Source: Bryum argenteum
Taxonomy: Eukaryota > Streptophyta > Bryopsida > Bryales > Bryaceae
Assembly: GCA_037043015.1 (NCBI GenBank)
Contig: CM073327.1
Location: 11,142,727-11,206,726, forward strand
Direction: 5' to 3'
Length of the DNA stretch: 64,000 nucleotides
A model generated the notes under the pieces. The model searched no databases and was not told the origin of the DNA. It saw only the letters and a program-made list of their open reading frames with translations. Below are positions 11,160 to 22,759 of the stretch, piece by piece; position 1 is the stretch's first letter, and each line of letters starts with the position of its first letter. The position numbers and the translations under genes are program-made.

Positions 11160-11300
11160 AGGTGGAAGTGGAGGCTCCGAAAACGTGGTGCTGTTTCAGA
11201 TCGGTGGTTGAGAGATGGCTATGGCGTGGGCTTTGGTGAATGCACATTTGGGTATGTGTTAGATTGGAATTCCAGCGCGTGAGGTGGAGGTGCGAGAGAC
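11160..11300 (+). pseudogene. Inverted, broken fragment of the ABC1K first exon
   Basis: From 11216 the plus strand reads [13 protein letters not shown], then a TAG stop soon after, followed by EVEVRE. The intact ABC1K gene on the opposite strand begins with [10 protein letters not shown] and has ELEVREL at the same spacing. The similarity also covers the bases before the start codon (GTGGTGCTG, TTTCAG, CGGTGG in order). It ends after about 90 coding bases, with nothing matching the rest of exon 1. This is a partial inverted duplication lying about 1 kb beyond the 3' end of the parent gene. Confidence 0.75.
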
Positions 11301-12288
11301 GAAGAATAATGCAAACATTGTATGCATGGGAGCTCCAATTCCCGCATAGTTGTAAGTGAGGAGGCTCTGTCAACCATCTGGATAAGAAGCCTAAGAGCGC
11401 CACGAATGGTATGAAACACCGGTGGATGTATTATTTGCAGATTTTAACAGTAACCCGCGCTGTACGAAGTCCTGAAAAGGTTGATTTGAAAAGGTTGATT
11501 TGCTCCGAAACTAAATCTAGGCGATTACTTATGATGACTCATACATGTAGGTCATTTGTCATGTGTAAAGTTGAGTGACTATGTGAGTGCTTGAGGCATC
11601 TATTACTTCATGCAGGTTGTTTGGTTTGTTGGATATGTCCTTTAGACAGAGTCTTCGTAATGGGTGCCCCTGTCTAAAACAATGTAAGATCCAATAATTA
11701 TAGAGTCTTTTTATTGCTCTTATTAAACTTATAGTTTTTGTAATAACTTACTTAGATATACAAAATTTGAAAATAAATCCGTGGCAATGCCACATGCCTT
11801 ACCAGTAGCTCTTCAAAGTTGTTGCATTCCATCCAAACTAATGTTTTTCAACATTTGACACGTTGAGGGGTTGACATGGTTGTCTGTGGATTCAGCCCAA
11901 AAACTACAATAGCCTTAATGAGAATTACACCCGAATATAGTTTCTTTGTATTGAAACATTGACTCATAGTCTTACTCCAACGAAAACATCAACCTTACCC
12001 TTTCAAGGCCTTCATCAATGAATTATATTTTCAAACTTGCTTGAGGAAAAAATACAATAATCTCACAAAATAACCCACCGAAGAACCAATTAACCTTATC
12101 AACTGTCTTTTGCAAAAGCAAGGTGACCTTAAGTTATGGCAAGATGTTCACTTAAACACAATCATCTTCAAAAAATTCAATATGCAAATACAAGATCTGA
12201 AATAGCAATTGTTTCCATAAATTTTGATAAAAATACAAAAAAATTGTAGTATATTTTCCTATACAGTTTCAACTATGCCTCACCTAAA
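11301..12288. other. Spacer downstream of ABC1K
   Basis: AT-rich DNA probably including the ABC1K 3' UTR next to 12289. I see a short direct repeat (AAAAGGTTGATTTG twice near 11475) but no gene. Confidence 0.4.
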
Positions 12289-12833
12289 CTACATCATTTT
12301 CTCAAATCTGTCAAGGTTGCGAATCCGCCGCACATTGTTGAACAATAGTAACAAAAATACACCTGCAATACCACCAACACATTGAAGCAAATATTTACAT
12401 GTAAATAATGTACTCCTACATTATCTCCTACACTCATTTCTAAATGATACTCAACTTACTTGATCAACAACAACAATTCCAGGCTTTTGAATGATCCAAC
12501 TATATTAAAATATACAGAAAAAACAGGAAAAACAGGGGGAAAAAAAAAAAAAAAAAAGACACAGAGTTAGATGTTGAACTTACCAGCTCCAACAAATGAA
12601 GAAGTAGACAAAGGATTGATTCCTTGAGCAGTACTTAAAGTGACTCCAATATTAGCTAAGCCAACAGCAAACATAGTGTTGATGGTCGCCATTTGCATGA
12701 CAGATTGTCGTCTGTCTGCCCTTTCCCCCTGACACAAACAACATCCACAAGACTGTCAAAAAACCTAGAAATACACAAACATGTACACATATTCATCAAA
12801 CCATCAATACCATGAAAAACCATACTTGAACTA

Positions 12834-12871
<38 letters not shown>

Positions 12872-15800
12872 CAACGATTCTTTCAACATTGACGACAACA
12901 CAATCAACTCTTTGAACCAAGAAAAGAATAATTTGGGTACCATATAGTGAAGAGTATCAAGCAACAACAGAATAGTAAACCTACATTACCATGAATTGAG
13001 TAACATACTCCCTCGAACTGTACATTCTCTCAAATCTACCCTAATAAAGAACTAGACATTATGGAAGATATTATGGAACAGTGAATAATTTTAGTGATGG
13101 ATGTGCAGACCTCAAGATTTCGGGTTCGCAGCTTCAAATCACCAGCTTCGAGCTGCCGCATTATTTTCTCCACACGCTGCACTCTCACGGGCATCGAAAC
13201 TGTGGCATCCCTTGCCTAGAAACAAACACAAGCACATTGAGGATATTAGAATTGAATAACATGAAAAAGAATTGATTGCGAAGGATATCCTTGTTGCTGT
13301 TCAGGAACTTACATCGTTTGCTTGTCGTTGCAATTGTTGAACAAAATACTGTGACCCAGTTTGCTGCCCATTCCTTGTATCCAGCAACTCCTGATAACAC
13401 ACACAACAGAATGAAAGGTTTAAGATTCATCATCGATGGTCATATTGGAATTGAACCAGTTGACTAGACCAAAAATGAAGGGGGCTGTTCTCGTATGACC
13501 AACTGAAAACTGCCTGAAACACGACAATGAGGTGCTTACTTGAGCATACGGTGCAGCGATTTTCGCAAACGAAAAATCAGGATCCAGTGTCTTGCCAATA
13601 CCTGTCAATTCAGAACAATGTTTGTTGATGAGAAACAATCTTCAAGTTCTTGTACAAGATAAAATGTAACGAAGGATGAGAATTTTGGCAGATCACCCGG
13701 ATACAATGGTTCGAATCGACTGGTTTCTGAAGATAATGTTATAAATAGTTGAAATTGATGCCCTGAATGTATGCAAAGCAAAGCATGGTTTGAATTTGCA
13801 TACGAACCTTCTAATGTAGAGAATGCACGAAGCACAAACGTAAATGTGGCTGGGAAGCGAAATGGTTGATCCACCGCAATGGCAAATAAATCCTGCATAA
13901 AAAAAAAAAGTAACTCCGATGAGCAACTTGTCGGTAGAAAAGCAGGAGTGAAAAAATGGGTTGTAAGGTGAAATAAAACCAACAAGATTTAGGGTTCAAG
14001 TGGAGACTAGAAGCGTTACCTCTCCAATAGCAGAGAAGGTTGCCGCTTGATCAGGAGTTTGGTTCATTAGATTATCCAGGAAGTATTGCACTGATCTCCG
14101 CACCGAGCCCATGTCGCCAGTCGGTAGCAATGCACCAAGGGCGATCAAAGCTTGGATGATCTTCTGTGCATCTTTCTCGTACACGGCGTAGAACATCTCA
14201 AGCAGTTTCTCTCTTGTGAATGACTTGATTTCGCCCATCATTCCAAAGTCATAGTAGATTAGTGATCCGTCTGCATCCACGGCTAAGTTACCCGGATGTG
14301 GATCTGCGTGGAAGAACCCTGTTCTCAATATCTGCAAAATCACCACACAAATGTAAGACATGTATGAAAAGTGCAAAGAAAGAATCCACCAATGGTCCTA
14401 GTTCCGATCTGCTTATTGGTGCATAAGAGACAATGGGCATGTAAGGCACCTGTATCAAATAAGCTTCGATAGCGAGGCTTGCTATTTTGGCTTTGTCGAA
14501 AGCTCCAGCATCCAATACTGCAACGTCGTTCACCTTGATACCTGCTCACAAGATTCACCTCCAGAAGTTTAGTCTTTACACACCACGAAATGAACGATAC
14601 GGGAGTAAGAAAGGATAGAAACGGTACCAGGCACGTATTCCAAAGTCAACACCTTCTTCGATGAGTAATCCCAGTACACTTGCTGCACAACACAAAACCT
14701 TCATCAGACTCCAAACTCTAAACCCTAAACCCTACTTGCATTTGAAGAGCAATCGGTAAAATGAGCAACTTACAGGCACTTTAACCCAGTGCTGCTTCCG
14801 AAAATCTCGTCTGAACCTTTCAGCGTTCCGTCCTTCGTTCAGATAATCAATCTCCTGATACAAGATTCTGCAGATGGAACATGAAACCTTAGGATTATGC
14901 TGCAGAAACTCGGAAGAACCTGAATGTAGGGTTGGCAATCGCTTACGTTGCACATTCCTCGTAGATGCCAAGCCAGTCCTTCGTTGGACCTCCCGTGGAT
15001 TCATTATTTTGAAAGTACTGAGCAATCACCTTCAGATTACCTGCATAAATATAACAGAAATTGAGCAGAATTCTAAAATTGATGTCTCATTCTTACTGTA
15101 CGTCTGTTGCGTGTTCTTACCCAAATCGATATCGAACAATCTCTTCAAGCCAGGTCTCTGAACTTTGACTACTACTCTCTCGCCGTTGGGCAATATTGCT
15201 CGATGAACTTGTCCAAGGCTTGCTGCAGCAATGGGCTGCCGCTCAAAATCTGCGTATAATGCACTCACTGGCGCCCCGAGCTCATTCTCTATGAATGACA
15301 TTGCTTTCTCTGCTGAAAAAGCTGGCACTCGATCCTGTGCACAACAGAAAGCAGTTGAGAATCATTATAGTGCGCACCTTCCAGCTATTTCATTGATGCA
15401 CTGAAACAGACTTTATACGTTCTCTCACATGCCGAGGTGCAAGATTTGTCACTCCTAGTCCATGCCGGCAGCAAGAATGGATATGGTCAAAACCGAATGA
15501 TGAAAGTGTGCATTGGACTCACTTGCATTGGTTATTGTGATTCGAAATTAATGTTGTGCATGACTGGAAGCACATGATTACCTGAAGCTTCGCGAGCTCC
15601 TCGACTATTTCAGCCGGGAAGAGATCTGATCTGGTAGAAGAGAGTTGGCCAAGCTTGATGAACGTAGGTCCAAGTTGCAAGATCTTTTCCCTCAGCCACG
15701 AGGCTAAACTTCGTCGCCTCGATTTCTGGTGTAGAGAGGTGCCATTTTAATCAGGAAATTTTCAAGGTCTCATTTGGAATGGTTGCAAGCATGAAGGCAC

Positions 15801-16713
15801 GAAGGGTAGAGGATTCTTCAACAAAGTGAAAGGTTTAGACATTCACAATCATTCATTGTTATCGACTAAAGAACAGTCTTTTGTCCTTAGAAATAACTGT
15901 ACCATAAAGACTTGAGATCGATACATCAATCATTACTTGTATCAATCTGACTCCTAGGAAGAATAACTCTATTCCAATTTTATAGCAGATTAGGTGTTGA
16001 TACGAACCGAAAACCCTAATGCAATGCATAGATGAGAGCACGAACCTGCTTCTCCTCACTGAATCCGCCCACGTAGGTCCATTTCGCATCCAAGAGCCAC
16101 ACTCGCGATCGCAATTCCAGAACGAAGCTCCACACATCAATCTGCCGTTTCGTGGCACTGTAATCGTCCTTGGCCCAACTAAAGCCTTCGTCTGATGGTA
16201 GCACACGAAGCGGTTGCTGCTGTACTTCCACTGGAGGCTGCAGTACCCTCTTGGCCACTTCCACATTCGGAATCACCACCGGCGGGCTCAAACTCCCATT
16301 CACTTTCCCGATGGAAACACCTGAATTCGCAGTACTCACTCTTGCTGCACCTGGCATCGATCAGAAAACCGAGTATTAAAGAGACCGCTCAGAACACGAG
16401 TACCAAATAGTCCGCTCAGGAGACTCTGTGTGTGTGTGTATTTCGTACCATTCGTGGTGGTGCTCCTCGGCTTTTGTTCGAGGTAAGTCGCAGACCGCCC
16501 CTTGAGAGCCTCCTCAATCGGTACCATGCGCGAATTCGAGCTTCCATTCTCAGCGCTCGCACAAATTCTTCGGTGATTCTTCTTACGACGAAGCGGCAGC
16601 TTCGATCGAAGCCCAGCTGCTTGACCCCCCAGCTCTCGCACTTCTAGCTCAGAAACCGAGCTTCCTATCTGACATACCAGACCCAAATGCGCATTCACCA
16701 AAGCCGTCGCCAT
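12289..16713 (-). CDS. Chloroplast ABC1 atypical kinase (ABC1K1/ABC1K3 type), 15 exons
   Basis: Exons on the minus strand: 16713-16449, 16350-16046, 15725-15582, 15334-15121, 15040-14947, 14867-14774, 14682-14628, 14541-14450, 14331-14020, 13892-13808, 13601-13540, 13390-13313, 13215-13111, 12728-12584, 12362-12289. They join in frame to about 707 residues, the usual length for plastid ABC1K proteins. Diagnostic UbiB/ABC1 motifs are KLGQ (214-217), the Ala-rich loop AAAS (274-277), the lysine of VVVKVQRP (295), HADPHPGN (429-436) and YDFG (448-451). The Ser/Ala/Arg-rich first 80 residues look like a transit peptide, and two hydrophobic stretches near 651-666 and 680-693 could anchor it. Family members sit on plastoglobules or thylakoids and affect plastoquinone, tocopherol and carotenoid metabolism. 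The C-terminal tail resembles ABC1K3 as I recall it, but the paralogue was not tested. The upstream GTG codon in the same frame is not needed as a start. Confidence 0.92.
12835..12868. repeat. A34 homopolymer in ABC1K intron 13
   Basis: An uninterrupted run of A on the plus strand, so poly(T) in the ABC1K transcript, inside the intron between exons 13 and 14. A second A-run lies near 12541-12557 in the last intron. No target duplication or retroposed sequence was noticed beside them. Confidence 0.8.
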
Positions 16714-17439
16714 AGCCACCGCTCTGAAACCAGCACCACCTCGCTACTGATCAAACTAGCAACGCCAGGAAAAACTCCCAACAGCTAGATTTATCAAATG
16801 TCCAAGAGCTACTTTTATCGAATATGAATTGAAAGCCAACTACTGATTGAGAAGGTTGACAAGAGGCTCGCACCTAGAATTTGATGTACAGCTTGAGAAG
16901 AATTTGCGGTGTGATTGGGAACGGAGTGGGGGGGGGGGGGGGTCTCTAGTTGGTTAGTGAGTGGAGTGGATTGAAGCGGAGGTTTGTGGAATTGAGAAAT
17001 GTGGGAGCATTGGTAACGTACTAGAAGCGAATGATGAATTCGCGGTTGGCAAGCGGTTGGCGCAAAGCGGTACGCAAGCCCAGAGTCGGACCGGGCGACG
17101 TGGGCCTCGCAGGAGAGATCGATGACCACCGAAGAGGCCGTCGACCGACGACGGAAGCATCGTCGTCGTCACGGCAGGAGCAGCAGCAAAAGGGTGGTCT
17201 ATGAGTGGTGGCCACTAAATCATCAGTTTCCATGGTGAGTTCATGTAATAATCGAATAGGGGATTGGATGAGAGTTTTATCTTGGAAACACCACAAACAA
17301 TTACCCACGTGTGAACCAACATGCTCATATTTTATTTCTATCAAGCATGCTCACAAGAATGAAATATTTCGTGGACATTAGTATGCCCCTCACCGTGTTG
17401 CCATGGCCACTTATATACTTTGTCTATGTCTTTTTTGTT
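16714..17439 (-). promoter_or_regulatory. 5' flank of ABC1K
   Basis: This stretch is GC-richer than the surrounding spacer and directly precedes the ABC1K start codon. It includes a G15 run at 16928-16942 and GC-rich DNA at 17040-17200. It probably contains the 5' UTR and promoter. Open frames on the minus strand here show no recognisable domain. Confidence 0.4.
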
Positions 17440-18300
17440 TTTCCTGCTAAATCTAAAACTAGGTTATTTTTAGTTATTACTTTGAAACCCAATATCTCGG
17501 AATCTGTCCGCCCAATTCAAGATCCTATCATTGCCTACATCTCTACAAGAAATATTCAAGATCCTATCGTTGCCCACATCTCTACAAGAAAAATCCACTT
17601 CTTACAAAAATGATGCAACTTAATCCAATCGGCGGTTCCCGAGATCATAATGTCACTCATAAAACAAAACAAAACAAAACATCCCCCTTCTATAATAAAC
17701 TAGTACATCCCGCTGCGTTGGCCATGCTCATACAAATCATTTTTGTACTATCGGGGGCATAAATACTTTGAAATTCAATATCTTGAGATTTATAAGTCCA
17801 ATTCATAATCTAAATGTTTTCAAAAACTCTGCAAAAAAACCCGCTTTCAATTACACCTCATGTGCCCTAATCGACCTGCACTTCCCGAGACCATGATGTT
17901 ACGTCCACAACTAAACCTAACCAAACCAAATCACATGCTTAAGATAATAGACTAGAATGGCACGTGGCGTTGCCGCAAAAATTCTATATTGAGTATAAAA
18001 TATGTGGCTACAAACGACATGATTATTGCATGGTTGGATTTTCTTGTTATTCTCCTGGATCTATAATTAGGATGTTGTTATGATTTGTGGTGATTAGAGG
18101 GTCATAAATACTTCAAAATTCAATATCTATGGACCCGTTTACCCGTTTTGCGATCTGATTGTTTTCCACGACTCTACAAAAGCACTCACTTTCAACGACA
18201 TCTCATGTGGCTTGATCCCAATTGCGGTTCCCAAGATCATAATGTCACTCGCAAACCAAACTAAAACAAAACAAACTACCTGGTTTTGATAATAGATAAC
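17440..18300 (+). repeat. Three degenerate copies of a dispersed non-coding repeat (family R2)
   Basis: Blocks near 17455-17715, 17760-17965 and 18110-18300 share the order: TACTTTGAAATTCAATATCT, a CTCTACAAAA segment, ATCTCATGTG, a CGGTTCCCGAGATCATAATG-type core, an AAACCAAAC tract and GATAATAGACTAG, with GTGGCGTTGCC in two of them. A minus-strand relative lies at 46440-46870. No protein is encoded. Confidence 0.65.
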
Positions 18301-18304
18301 TTCT

Positions 18305-19130
18305 TTATTCGGAGTCTGTTTTGGATAAAATTACTCGGATTGGGTTCAGATATAGTCTAGTTTGTGTGATAATACTTGCAGACGCATACACTGAAGTATG
18401 AATAAATGGCATGCAATTTGGTGAAGGCAAATCTTAATTTCAAGCTTTCAAACCTGGGGCATGTTTTACCATAGAGAGGCAACTATGGAAACTGAAGAAG
18501 ATGTATTCAAGATTTTTCTTTTTCTTTTTTGTACATAGTCATGATTTTAAGATAAAGGCTATCAACTTCTTAGTTGGAAGATTTTTTGTTTAAATATTTT
18601 TGGTATTGGATTTGCAATGATGTTCCTATCCTGCAAAAGTGAATAAGTGGATGACTTTTTGAGGAGCTATATCTCCTTTATCCACCATTGGATTTTGACT
18701 TTATTCTTTTGGAACGAATTCAATTCAAAGTCTAGTTTTAGTGGTATAATCCTTGAAAAAATCAAAGATGTATTGAATACAAGATATAGATTTGAGTGCA
18801 ATGGCTTGAGTTTCGAACTATTTTTCTTTTGTAAAATTTTTGGCCATTTTCACCATTGCAAGGTCATTATTTGTGCAAAAAAATTTCTTGATGGGTTTTT
18901 ATTTGTTCAAGGGTGCTATAGAAATGAAAGCAAACATCTTAGTAGTTGGTGATTTATTCTTTCAAGTGGAAATGTTGAGATTTTTTGATATATTTTGAAT
19001 ACTAATATGTTAAGCTCTTGCAATCTCCAAGGCCTCATGACTCAGATTTTGACCTACATGATGTACAATATGTCTACTACAAGATTGTATGGTTGAAATC
19101 TAAATAGCTTGCATTTGTTTATTTCTTGAG
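18305..19130 (+). repeat. Dispersed repeat family R3, copy 1
   Basis: The segment aligns along its length with 52005-52830: GATTGGGT, AAGTATGAATAAATGGCATG, TTTTTTGTACATA, TTTGGTATTGGATTTGC, TGAGGAGCTA, GATTTTGACTTTATT, TAGTTTTAGTGGTA, TTTTCACCATTG and TTTGTATGGTTGA occur in the same order. It follows family R2 directly here. It encodes nothing recognisable. Confidence 0.75.
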
Positions 19131-19959
19131 ATTTTGCTTATTAAAGATTGCAAATTCAAATGGAGTCGATTACAATCCCTTTCTAGTGATCATACATAAA
19201 CTTTTGTAGTCATACTAAAAGGATTAATAAATGCATGATTGACAAATCCTATAAGATAATTGTAATTTCTTTTTCTTTTCTTACTTACATACACACGAAG
19301 AAGCCATGGTCGACCATATATCATTCTCAATGGTGACAACGGTGTGAAAAGAACCAAGACTTTACGCCAAGATAACCACTTAAAGAAACTCCCCATTCAC
19401 ACGCACCAAAGCAATTGAGAAATCGACAAGGCCGCCTTTCGTAACCGCTCAACAGAGGGTGACCATCGGAGCCGTCGCCACCAACCAATTCCGACGGCCC
19501 AGATCAGGGGTACTCGAGAATGCTGGCCATCAAGATTCCCAAACCGACCCAACCAGTAACACCACCGCTTATATCCCGTCCTCTCCCTAATGACACCTCT
19601 CTCCCTGACCGAGAGATGCCGGTGGTCCAAATCGGTTGGGTCCCAGTATCATGAGACGGACATCCGGTAACTGTCATCTTGCCCTCTGCGGCTTTCCAAA
19701 TCGTGTGGATGCCTCTTGCTTCGCATGTACAAATCGCTTTGCAATTTGGCTTTAAAATTGCTTCCCTTCAAGCTCTCATTTCTTTCATCTTGTTGAGAGC
19801 TGCCCAATCATCATGCCTCTGTTGCTAGCCTGAGGATGATAAGCATCTGCACTTGTTTTTACCGCTCCACTATTGAGAGATCATGCAGGTAAGGACAACA
19901 GAGAGAGACAATAGTGAAAATTGTACCCAGAAGTTGTTGGAGAAGTTCCATTTCCGAGA
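19131..19959. other. Spacer, probably distal promoter of the CC-like gene
   Basis: 19131-19390 is AT-rich; 19400-19700 is GC-richer without a recognisable protein in any frame. It may include the transcription start of the LEA2 gene downstream, but no element is clear enough to call. Confidence 0.3.
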
Positions 19960-20665
19960 TAAATGATGTTTTTGATTGAGGAGAAAGTTCAATGAAAATT
20001 CCTGAGAGAGTATCTGTTCTTGATAACGAGCTCGAACACATGGGGGACTCACCTTGCTCGTTAAGAACACTTGTTGATTCCAATTCTTGACATTCCCAGA
20101 TTGTGAGGAATACGAGAGAGCTGGAGAGCTGGAAAGCAATCCTTAGAAGCTGAAAAGATATTGGACATCTTGCATTCGAGATAGGCAGTAGCTTTTAATC
20201 CATGAGAGAGTGTTTCCAGCATTATCACTGAATTTTGGCGGGCTGAGGAGAGCGAGTTTTTATTCATGATAGAGAGCTCCAACACATCGGAAGCTCACCT
20301 CACTCGTTGGTTCCGATTCTTGACATTGTCAGATGTGGTGATTTTGCGAGATTGGGTGCTTTGATATTTGAAAGCAAGTGAGTCGAAGCAAAAAAGATAT
20401 CAGACATCTTGCATTCGAGATAGATAGTAGCTTTTGATCCACGAAAGAAAAATCTAGCTCTGTCAGACTTTTGGCGCACCTGAGATAGGAAGTCTTTGTT
20501 CATAATAGAGAGCTCGGGCATATTGGGGAGTTGCCTCACTCGTGTTGGTTGTTACGAAGACTGGTTGATGCGGTGCTTTGGTGAGAGGGATAGAAAGAGA
20601 GTATTGAGCCCTGTAAGCAAGTGTGTCAGTGATTGCAAGGGAGATATCTGACATCTTGGATCCCG
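19960..20665 (+). repeat. About 240-bp tandem repeats leading into the CC-like gene start
   Basis: Three degenerate units follow one another. GATAT-GACATCTTG landmarks are at 20157, 20396 and 20643; the AATAGAGAGCTC landmark and the CTCACTCGT-GGTT landmark recur at matching offsets. The last unit runs into ATCCCGTTCCCATGGAG, which holds the start codon, where the earlier units read TTCGAGATA instead. The array therefore forms the proximal promoter or 5' UTR of the LEA2 gene. Confidence 0.75.
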
Positions 20666-20670
20666 TTCCC

Positions 20671-22051
20671 ATGGAGTACTTCCTGATGCAGGATCAGCAG
20701 AAATCTGATGAGTCGTCCTATCCCACGTCCACATGTGGATCTGCTTACACCACTCCATACAACAGTAGGTATCCATCAGGGCAGATGGCTGCATACTTTG
20801 TTGACAGTCCGTCCACGGTTGTGGACATGAGCCAAATCAGCTACGAGGATCAAAGAACCTCAGACCGATTGACGGAGCCGTTCACTGCCAGCTTGTTGAG
20901 CAGGAGCACATCGTTTTTGAGCAACTGTACGTCGGAGGCTATCTCGTTACCTGATGTCTCGGCTCGCCTGCAGTCATGGTGCAAGTCGAGGCCGCCGGCG
21001 TCGGTGCCGACAACGAACAAGTGGGCTTCGTGTGACGAAGAGGCGGGGTTGGAGGACGACTCTCGATCAAGGTGTCGCGACATTTTGATCTCTTTTACAT
21101 TATGGTCGTGTATGACTGTCCTTCTCACGGCTTTCTTACTGGCTCTCTCCACTTCCATGTATTGGCTCATTTGCCACCCTCACGCACCTAGCATCACTTT
21201 CAAGGTGCGCACTTCCCTTTTGCTAATCGCACTTCAACCAGTCAATCAATGTAACCAATTTCCGGCATTTCAATCGTTCCGGCAATAGAAGATGGTGCAC
21301 CTTTCATTTGGTAGGCTCTGTGGTTGATCTGATAAGTCTTTGTCTACTGAAGTATGAGTACTTAGGGGTCAACGTTCTTAGGAAAGAGAAAGTGGATTGC
21401 ACTGGATTTGTTTTGAACTGACCTTCAGTTGATTCCGTTTTAATGGCAGGGGGTGGAGTTTCGGAGGTTTAACGTCCTGCAAGGATATGATCGAACAGGT
21501 GTACCTACTGATATGGTCAGCTTGGACTCAATGGTTAGACTTGCTTTCAATAATCCCTCTAAACACTATGGCGCATTTGTGAGCGGTGCCAATGTCGCCC
21601 TTTCGTACCTCCCAAGACCGATTGCCCATGGCCAGGTAGAGTAATGCAATCGCGAAAAACTTACCCTTTTCGACGACATTACTGTTGATGCATGATAGTT
21701 TCTATAACGAAAGTGGTATGTACTGCATTCCAGGTGCCGGACTTCTACCAAGACTGCCATTCAAGGAGAGATGTCGAGATAAAAGCCAAAGCCGAATACG
21801 AACCTTTGTATGGGGCAGGGCCGAGCTTGAAGCAAGCCATAATCGAGAATCGCCATGTCCCACTGGGCCTCACAATCTCTGTGAAGTCGCACGTCAACGT
21901 GTTCGGAAGCCTTCTCAAAAAACACTTCACAGAGACAATTAACTGCAACGTTTTATTGAATCCAGTCACTGGAGTAGTAGCAGCCACGTACTGTGAACCT
22001 CCTCAGAAACAAGAGGAACGTGAAATTCCTCAATGGAAAACGCGACACTGA
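20671..22051 (+). CDS. LEA2-domain membrane protein of the companion-of-cellulose-synthase (CC) type, 3 exons
   Basis: Exons 20671-21204, 21450-21635 and 21734-22051 join in frame to 345 residues with GT-AG introns. The N-terminal half is Ser/Thr-rich and disordered and holds AAYFVDSPST, matching the YYVQSPS-type signature of the plant family that includes Arabidopsis CC1 (At1g45688) and CC2. One membrane helix lies at about 138-162 (ILISFTLWSCMTVLLTAFLLALS). The C-terminal half is an LEA2/WHy-like domain (residues about 180-320, e.g. VPLGLTISVKSHVNVFG), expected outside the membrane. The three-exon layout is, as I recall, also that of the family. CC1/CC2 link cellulose synthase to microtubules and support cellulose synthesis under salt stress; the same role here is an inference. 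An in-frame GTG 48 bases upstream was not chosen because the first ATG fits the family start. Confidence 0.85.
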
Positions 22052-22759
22052 CGCTCGACCCCGCATCCTCACTTGCCCGACCTAACACGAGATGCTCCAA
22101 CTTATGCATGCTCTCAAGTATCCGGATTACAGTCAAAAAAGGACACCCGACATAATACTTATCGACCTCCTGCAAAGAGAAGCATAATCCTCTCAATAGC
22201 GGAACGTTTACAAGCGCAGTGGCATAACAATAGGATGACTTCAGTATAATATTTATGCATTGTAACTGTTTAGTTGTAAATATTCTTGTTTCATCGTACT
22301 GCAATGATTCCTGTGTTATAAAAAGGTGCAGGTTTCCTCACATGAGTCTAGGTGCCTGAAATGTTGATATAAATAGTTCAGCATTGAAATTTTTTATTGC
22401 CAATTCGTAACCTCGTACATCAGTAACTGCTGTTTTCTTTGAAATTTAAGCTTTGTTTTGGCCCACAAGTCACAGCTACTCGAACCTAACCATTCGAAAT
22501 ATCCGAGCAGTTAACAATTGCAGCATTGCACAATCACAGCAATTGACAATCTCAGCATCTGACAAACACAGCATTTAACAGTTGCCAGTTCCAGTCCCCT
22601 ACTGTAAACGTGAAGACCAAAAAGCGTCCAGATTCATAGTAAAAAAGTGAACAAAGCCTTCACCCAGGACAAAGCACGGGATAGGGACCCTCCCAAGCAA
22701 AAGAAAAAGACAGAAACGCGAACGTAAAAGAAATTAAGAAAAGGAAAGTATCACAGAAG
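22052..22759. other. Spacer between the CC-like gene and glutathione reductase
   Basis: The first part is probably the 3' UTR of the CC-like gene. Around 22495-22585 there are short imperfect repeats of the type ACAATTGCAGCATT/GACAATCTCAGCATC. No gene is seen. Confidence 0.4.

Noticed and set aside
13005-13045. CTCCCTCGAACTGTACATTC resembling a Stowaway end
   Set aside because: Only one end is seen, inside an ABC1K intron, with no inverted partner or TA pair found nearby.
14715-14736. Telomere-like CTAAACCCTAAACCC in an ABC1K intron
   Set aside because: Only about two repeat units; short interstitial telomere-like tracts are common in plant 5' regions and introns.
19397-19630. Trp/Arg-rich minus-strand frame
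   Set aside because: It comes from a GC-richer spacer, lacks any motif, and no exon partners were found.
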